DNA from: Bin87 sp965262485
GTDB lineage: Bacteria > Chloroflexota > Dehalococcoidia > Lucifugimonadales > UBA3495
DNA: 64,000 bases
Direction of reading: 5' to 3'
NCBI GenBank assembly: GCA_965262485.1
Contig: OZ253540.1
Span: 2,170,001 to 2,234,000 of the forward strand
In this document: positions 60,554 through 64,000 of the stretch, one piece after another
Position numbering within the stretch: position 1 is the stretch's first letter
How the letters are laid out: every line of letters begins with the position of its first letter
Notes under the pieces: model-generated
What the model was told of the DNA's origin: nothing
Database searches by the model: none
What the model saw: the letters and a program-made list of their open reading frames with translations, nothing else
Made by a program: the position numbers and the translations under genes

Positions 60554-61515
60554 TATCGGTGCAGCAAATCCTGGGACGCGTCGCGAAGACGTTAATCGCA
60601 ATCCCGTTGTTGGTCAAATCCGGTCTGACGATTGAACAGGCGGCGACCCGGTGGCGACCACTGCGCGTTGTATTGGCCACTCTGGCCGCGGTTACTCGAA
60701 ACGACGCTCAACAGCTCACCGCCGGAGTTGCCTATTACGGCCTCGTATTTGTGATTCCAATTTCCGTTGGAATTCTGCAAGTCTTTGGCGCCGTTTTGGG
60801 GACGGCTCGGTCGGAAGACTGGTATTTGAAGTTGACCGCCGGATTGCTGCCGGCCGGCATCGACCTCAGATTGGTGGCCGCCGCCCAGGATCCGGCCAGC
60901 GCCGGGGTTGCCGCGGCGCTGGCGTTCATCGGATTGACCTGGGGTTCGTACAAGCTGTTCGGCGCAGTGGGAGTGGTGGTCAACCGCATGTGGGGCATTG
61001 AACCGACGCAGGTGGGGGGTTTCGCCAAGGCGCGCGAATTTTTGTACCTGAGCGGTACGGCGTTTGCGCTGCTGGTTTCCAGCGTATTGATCTATTTGAT
61101 GACGCAGGATCTGCTGCCAGGATTGCTTCGCGAGTTGCACCTGTATGAATTTGCTGGTCGGCCGGGGGCACAAATCTGGTGGTCGAACGCTTTGGCCTGG
61201 ATGGTATCGTCGGCGGCGTTTTTGATGATTTACCGATATGTTCCGGAACGCCGGGTGATGTGGCGATGGGCCACACTTGCGGCCGGCTCGGCCGGAATTG
61301 CTTTCACATTGACCAGCGATGTTTTCGCCTTGTTTCTTGGCTACGTTGCTCCGACGCACTCGCTATACGGGCCACTGGCATCCCTGCTGGTATTCCTGAT
61401 CTGGGTGTTCGTAACGTCCTTGATCCTCGTCGCCGGAGCCGCGATCTCGGCGTACTCCCAATCCATCTACCATAACGATGGGCCGATACCGGGTCCTGGG
61501 TGGTTCCTGAAATAA
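60550..61515 (+). CDS. YihY/virulence factor BrkB family membrane protein
   Basis: About 321 residues from ATG 60550, which overlaps the stop of the S26 peptidase. Six membrane segments are visible; motifs include RNDAQQLTAGVAYYGLVFVI (the family's NxxxxxASALAYY-type start), WGSYKLFGAVGVVVNRMWG and YGPLASLLVFLIWVFVTSLI. Family function is unknown, once misannotated as RNase BN. The coupling to the peptidase gene implies coordinated expression. Confidence 0.9.
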   Translation: MISVQQILGRVAKTLIAIPLLVKSGLTIEQAATRWRPLRVVLATLAAVTRNDAQQLTAGVAYYGLVFVIPISVGILQVFGAVLGTARSEDWYLKLTAGLLPAGIDLRLVAAAQDPASAGVAAALAFIGLTWGSYKLFGAVGVVVNRMWGIEPTQVGGFAKAREFLYLSGTAFALLVSSVLIYLMTQDLLPGLLRELHLYEFAGRPGAQIWWSNALAWMVSSAAFLMIYRYVPERRVMWRWATLAAGSAGIAFTLTSDVFALFLGYVAPTHSLYGPLASLLVFLIWVFVTSLILVAGAAISAYSQSIYHNDGPIPGPGWFLK

Positions 61516-61596
61516 GAGCTCCCACCGGCCGCAGCGTCGGTACGGCGGGGCCCGGGCGCAGGTGAAGATCCGCTGTTGCGACGGCGCCGGATACAC

Positions 61597-61628
61597 GTCG
61601 GCCAGGGGTTTTTACGTCCCTGGCCGGC
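61597..61628. terminator. bidirectional hairpin with T/A tract
   Basis: CGGCCAGGG and CCCTGGCCG arms surround GTTTTTACGT, located between the convergent YihY gene and the small DUF4242-like gene. The remaining gap, 61516-61654, is otherwise GC-rich without coding potential. Confidence 0.55.
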
Positions 61629-61654
61629 ATCAGTTCAACGGGTGAGCGGTCGGA

Positions 61655-61924
61655 TCACAGTTTCCAAAAGCTGCCCACCTGGCAAATGATGTCCACTTTA
61701 TTGATGGATTCGGCCGGCCAACCGACCATATTCAGCCAGTCCTCGAAATGAGCCTGCTCGACGGCTTCGCATTCGGATATGAGCTTGCCGCTTTCCAGGT
61801 CGCCATACACCTTCAGGATGGTAGTGCGCCGGTCCGGACGCCATTTGCGGACGGCGTCCAGTTTGTCGCGAAAATCAGCCTCGGTGATTCCCGGAACGTT
61901 GTGGACGGCGATGAATCGAGCCAT
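61655..61924 (-). CDS. small DUF4242-like protein
   Basis: An 89-residue, single-domain protein. MARFIAVHNVPGITEADFRD opens a ferredoxin-like alpha-beta fold; CEAVEQAHFEDWLNMVGWPA then KVDIICQVG. The layout resembles DUF4242 (SCO4226-type) metal-binding proteins but key residues are not certain. It is upstream on the same strand of nothing related, and downstream of the MaoC-like pair, so it may belong to that operon (gap about 37 bp). Confidence 0.6.
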   Translation of the reverse strand: MARFIAVHNVPGITEADFRDKLDAVRKWRPDRRTTILKVYGDLESGKLISECEAVEQAHFEDWLNMVGWPAESINKVDIICQVGSFWKL

Positions 61925-61961
61925 GTTTTCAAACTCCAGTGAGCGTCATTGAGGACGTGGG

Positions 61962-62525
61962 CTACGCGTCGTTGGGCGGCACAAATGGATAGGGGATGGG
62001 TGGGCCATCTCGCAGCGGCAGGACTACGGTGGCAGTACCCGGCATACTTTCAACGCCGTCATGTGTTTTCATGCCGATTTCCAGCTCTACGAATCCCATC
62101 TGGTTACTTTCGTACTTGCTGGTCACGCGGCCCCACATGATTAGAATATCGCCAGGCACCAACATGGCCCGATGTTCAAACCGGGCTTTCCACGGCCAAC
62201 CGTTGGGCAGCGTCCAGTCTTTGAGGAACTGGGGAACCACGCTTTGTTTCCATGATCCATGTACCAGGATGCTGGGGTTGCGGTCATGGTTCAGACCGAA
62301 GTCCAGATCGTAGTGGATCCGATGGAAGTTTTCGATGGCTGCGCTCCATCGAAACAGGTGGGTGGGCGTCGGCTTGTAAACGTATTTTGGGAGTTCATCC
62401 CCCTCGTTGACGTCTTCGTAATAGATTTGGCGCCTATCGCGAAGGCCATCGGCATCCGGGCGCTCGTTGCGCCGCCAGATGTCCTCGGGTTCCATGTTGA
62501 GTAACTCTTCCAATGGGGTACTCAT
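61962..62525 (-). CDS. MaoC-like hydratase, HTD2/mesaconyl-type half
   Basis: A 187-residue hot-dog protein. FRWSAAIENFHRIHYDLDFG carries the F..HRIHYD hydratase motif of HTD2-like and mesaconyl-CoA hydratase C-terminal halves, and SILVHGSWKQSVVPQFLKD the following helix. It probably forms a heterodimer with the protein encoded next (62596-63153). Gap to it is 70 bp on the same strand. Substrate is unknown. Confidence 0.82.
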   Translation of the reverse strand: MSTPLEELLNMEPEDIWRRNERPDADGLRDRRQIYYEDVNEGDELPKYVYKPTPTHLFRWSAAIENFHRIHYDLDFGLNHDRNPSILVHGSWKQSVVPQFLKDWTLPNGWPWKARFEHRAMLVPGDILIMWGRVTSKYESNQMGFVELEIGMKTHDGVESMPGTATVVLPLRDGPPIPYPFVPPNDA

Positions 62526-62595
62526 ACTGATATCTCCAGTGGGCCACGGAGCCGTTCAGGTCGTAACGGATTGCTGTGGCCGGCGGTGGCGCCGG

Positions 62596-63153
62596 TTAGC
62601 GGCGTATCGTGGAAGCTCGGGTAATGCAGAGGCTCACGTCATCCTGATTCCAGTAACGCGTCTCCCTGGTAATGATGAGAAACGGAGTGCCGTCTCGGCC
62701 CAACCGCTCCCGTATATCGGAATACCGGTTCTGGAAAAAGATTTTGTCCCCAATGCTGGGGTAGGCAAAAACCTCGATTTCATTGCCGGCGTTCAGGACG
62801 CGCACCAGGTTCGTAGGCACCGGCGGCAACTCGCCCGGCCTGGCTACTGAACCGATGCCGTCCGATTCAGGGTTTTCTTCGAAAGCCGCCGTGATGGGGT
62901 CGCCCTGGTCCGGACGGATCCGGCTCGCCATGTAACTGACCATGATCGGCGGCGCAATCAGCTCGCCGAAACGGGTGGACTTCGCAAAATCATCGTCCCA
63001 ATAACGTGGGTCGGGATCCATGAGCGCCTGCGTAAATCGCCGCATGTACTCGCCGTCCATCACGCCCCAGGACTCTACGATGTCGCCGCTCACGCCGACC
63101 ATTGCCTGCACTTCGGGCGTTAGCGCTGGCGGGGGGGATTGCTGTTGGGTCAT
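62596..63153 (-). CDS. FAS1-like dehydratase (MaoC N-terminal half)
   Basis: About 185 residues from ATG 63153 (MTQQQSPPPALTPEVQAMVG). The block RRFTQALMDPDPRYWDDDFA with APPIMVSYMASRIRP is typical of the FAS1-like dehydratase N-half. It lacks the hydratase Asp-His pair that the neighbouring gene supplies, hence a split version of the fused proteins. First gene of this small operon; the pfkB-type gene lies upstream on the same strand, with a gap of about 108 bp. Confidence 0.82.
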   Translation of the reverse strand: MTQQQSPPPALTPEVQAMVGVSGDIVESWGVMDGEYMRRFTQALMDPDPRYWDDDFAKSTRFGELIAPPIMVSYMASRIRPDQGDPITAAFEENPESDGIGSVARPGELPPVPTNLVRVLNAGNEIEVFAYPSIGDKIFFQNRYSDIRERLGRDGTPFLIITRETRYWNQDDVSLCITRASTIRR

Positions 63154-63261
63154 GTGCCGCAAACTCCGGGTTTAGTAATCTGTTTGTCGATGACAGCCAA
63201 AGACTGCAGTTGCCAAGCCTAGCGCAGCCGGTCGGGTTCGTCAATCTCCGACCATGCCGGT

Positions 63262-64000
63262 TTAACCGCCGTAAGCATGGCGCAAAACGGCATCCAACTC
63301 GTCCAGGGAATAACCGTATTCCTGCGTGCCGGGTTTCTGAATCGCAAAGTGAGCACAAGCCGATCCAATCTGGGCGCAGCGTTTCAGGCTGTCGTTCTGT
63401 ATCAGACCCTTTATCAATCCGCCTCTGAACGCGTCACCGGCGCCGGTTGGATCAACCACACTTTCAGTTTTCACGCCGGGAACGGTCAGAGACCCATCCG
63501 GAGTCACAATGCGGACTCCTTGTTCACCCAGCGTAATCACCAGGGCTTCAGTCAGGCCCAACAGGCCGGATTCGTCGATTCCGGTTTTTTCTTCGATCAT
63601 TGCCATTTCGTAGTCGTTGGCGATCAACAGGTTGCTGTTGCCGATGCCAGCCACCAGTCCGTCGGCGTCCCACGCTGGCAGAGATTGCCCGGGATCGAAA
63701 ATCGTGTAGATTCCTGACCGAGTTCCCTGCTCGGCAAAATCTGCCATGTCGGTCAGATTACCGGGCGCAACGATGTTGATGGTTTCGGCGGCATCCACTT
63801 TCCCGAAATCGAAACCGGCCGGATATTTCATCGCACCGGGATTGAAGCCGGTGATTTGATTGTCGGACAGGTCGGTGGTTATGAAGGCCGAAGCCGTTGC
63901 CTCCTCATCAATTATCCGGATGTCTTCGGTAGAAATCCCATTGGTATGCATCCAGTCGAAATAATCCCGGTAGTCGTGACCGATGGCGGCGATCAGCCGG
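63262..64000 (-). CDS. PfkB-family carbohydrate/nucleoside kinase (5' end beyond window)
   Basis: At least 246 residues; the frame is open to the window edge (AAIGHDYRDYFDWMH...), so the N terminus is missing. C-terminal PfkB signature DPTGAGDAFRGGLIKGLI contains the catalytic Asp and anion hole; ITLGEQGVRIVTPDG precedes it. It phosphorylates a sugar or nucleoside; the sequence around NPGAMKYPAGF resembles adenosine/ribokinase-like members. Specificity cannot be fixed from this fragment. Confidence 0.9.
   Translation of the reverse strand, partial: RLIAAIGHDYRDYFDWMHTNGISTEDIRIIDEEATASAFITTDLSDNQITGFNPGAMKYPAGFDFGKVDAAETINIVAPGNLTDMADFAEQGTRSGIYTIFDPGQSLPAWDADGLVAGIGNSNLLIANDYEMAMIEEKTGIDESGLLGLTEALVITLGEQGVRIVTPDGSLTVPGVKTESVVDPTGAGDAFRGGLIKGLIQNDSLKRCAQIGSACAHFAIQKPGTQEYGYSLDELDAVLRHAYGG

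Overview
The window looks like a moderately GC-rich chromosome segment from a Chloroflexota bacterium of the Dehalococcoidia/SAR202 type. That placement is an inference from gene content: an LLM-class flavin monooxygenase, two MmgE/PrpD proteins, split MaoC-like hydratases, an acyl-CoA dehydrogenase-like flavoprotein, DUF1800, HpcH and PEP-mutase-like lyases, T-box and PyrR regulation, and dispersed hairpin repeats. No rRNA, tRNA or CRISPR array was seen.

Layout. 0.1-2.1 kb: a DUF3800 gene broken by one stop codon, a defective IS5-family element and a second transposase remnant. 2.3-14.2 kb: a catabolic and transport block (LLM monooxygenase, three MFS exporters, DUF1800, an acyl-CoA dehydrogenase-like protein, an NHL propeller, a small barrel protein, MmgE/PrpD, a lipoprotein). 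14.4-17.4 kb: a trpE-VOC-trpG operon behind a strong promoter and a T-box leader. 17.4-18.1 kb: a nest of short non-autonomous repeats punctuated by a recurring target 10-mer. 18.2-22.2 kb: quinone reductase, a second MmgE/PrpD and an L-2-hydroxyglutarate oxidase. 22.2-25.6 kb: a surface leucine-rich-repeat protein gene, now a pseudogene with an IS5-family insertion and two frameshifts, bounded by inverted 17-mers. 25.6-33.8 kb: MaoC-MaoC-plsX-fabG, a PEP-mutase-like lyase, a DUF2157/GDYXXLXY pair, an isochorismatase-like hydrolase and a large VWA protein. 33.9-41.6 kb: a pyrR-pyrB-pyrC-carA-carB operon with a PyrR attenuator. 41.6-45.2 kb: ornithine cyclodeaminase family protein, ferredoxin, a LysR regulator and an HpcH aldolase. 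45.3-55.0 kb: an anaerobic corrin-ring cluster directly downstream of leuS on the same strand. 55.5-61.5 kb: a Ktr/Trk potassium system, pheA, three YtxH-like small proteins, an S26 peptidase and a YihY/BrkB protein. 61.6-64.0 kb: a small DUF4242-like protein, a split MaoC-type hydratase pair and a PfkB kinase cut by the window edge.

The clearest coherent systems are tryptophan entry-step synthesis under T-box control, the UMP/carbamoyl-phosphate pathway under PyrR control, and anaerobic cobalamin ring synthesis. The most unusual material is the repeat biology: a short inverted-repeat element with a perfect 10-bp target duplication at 57.6 kb, apparently related elements stacked beside the trp promoter, a second repeat family that starts and ends on TGTCATTGCGA, and two IS5-family copies inactivated in different ways. 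Many genes start with ATGA- or GTGA-type overlaps, so translational coupling is common here.
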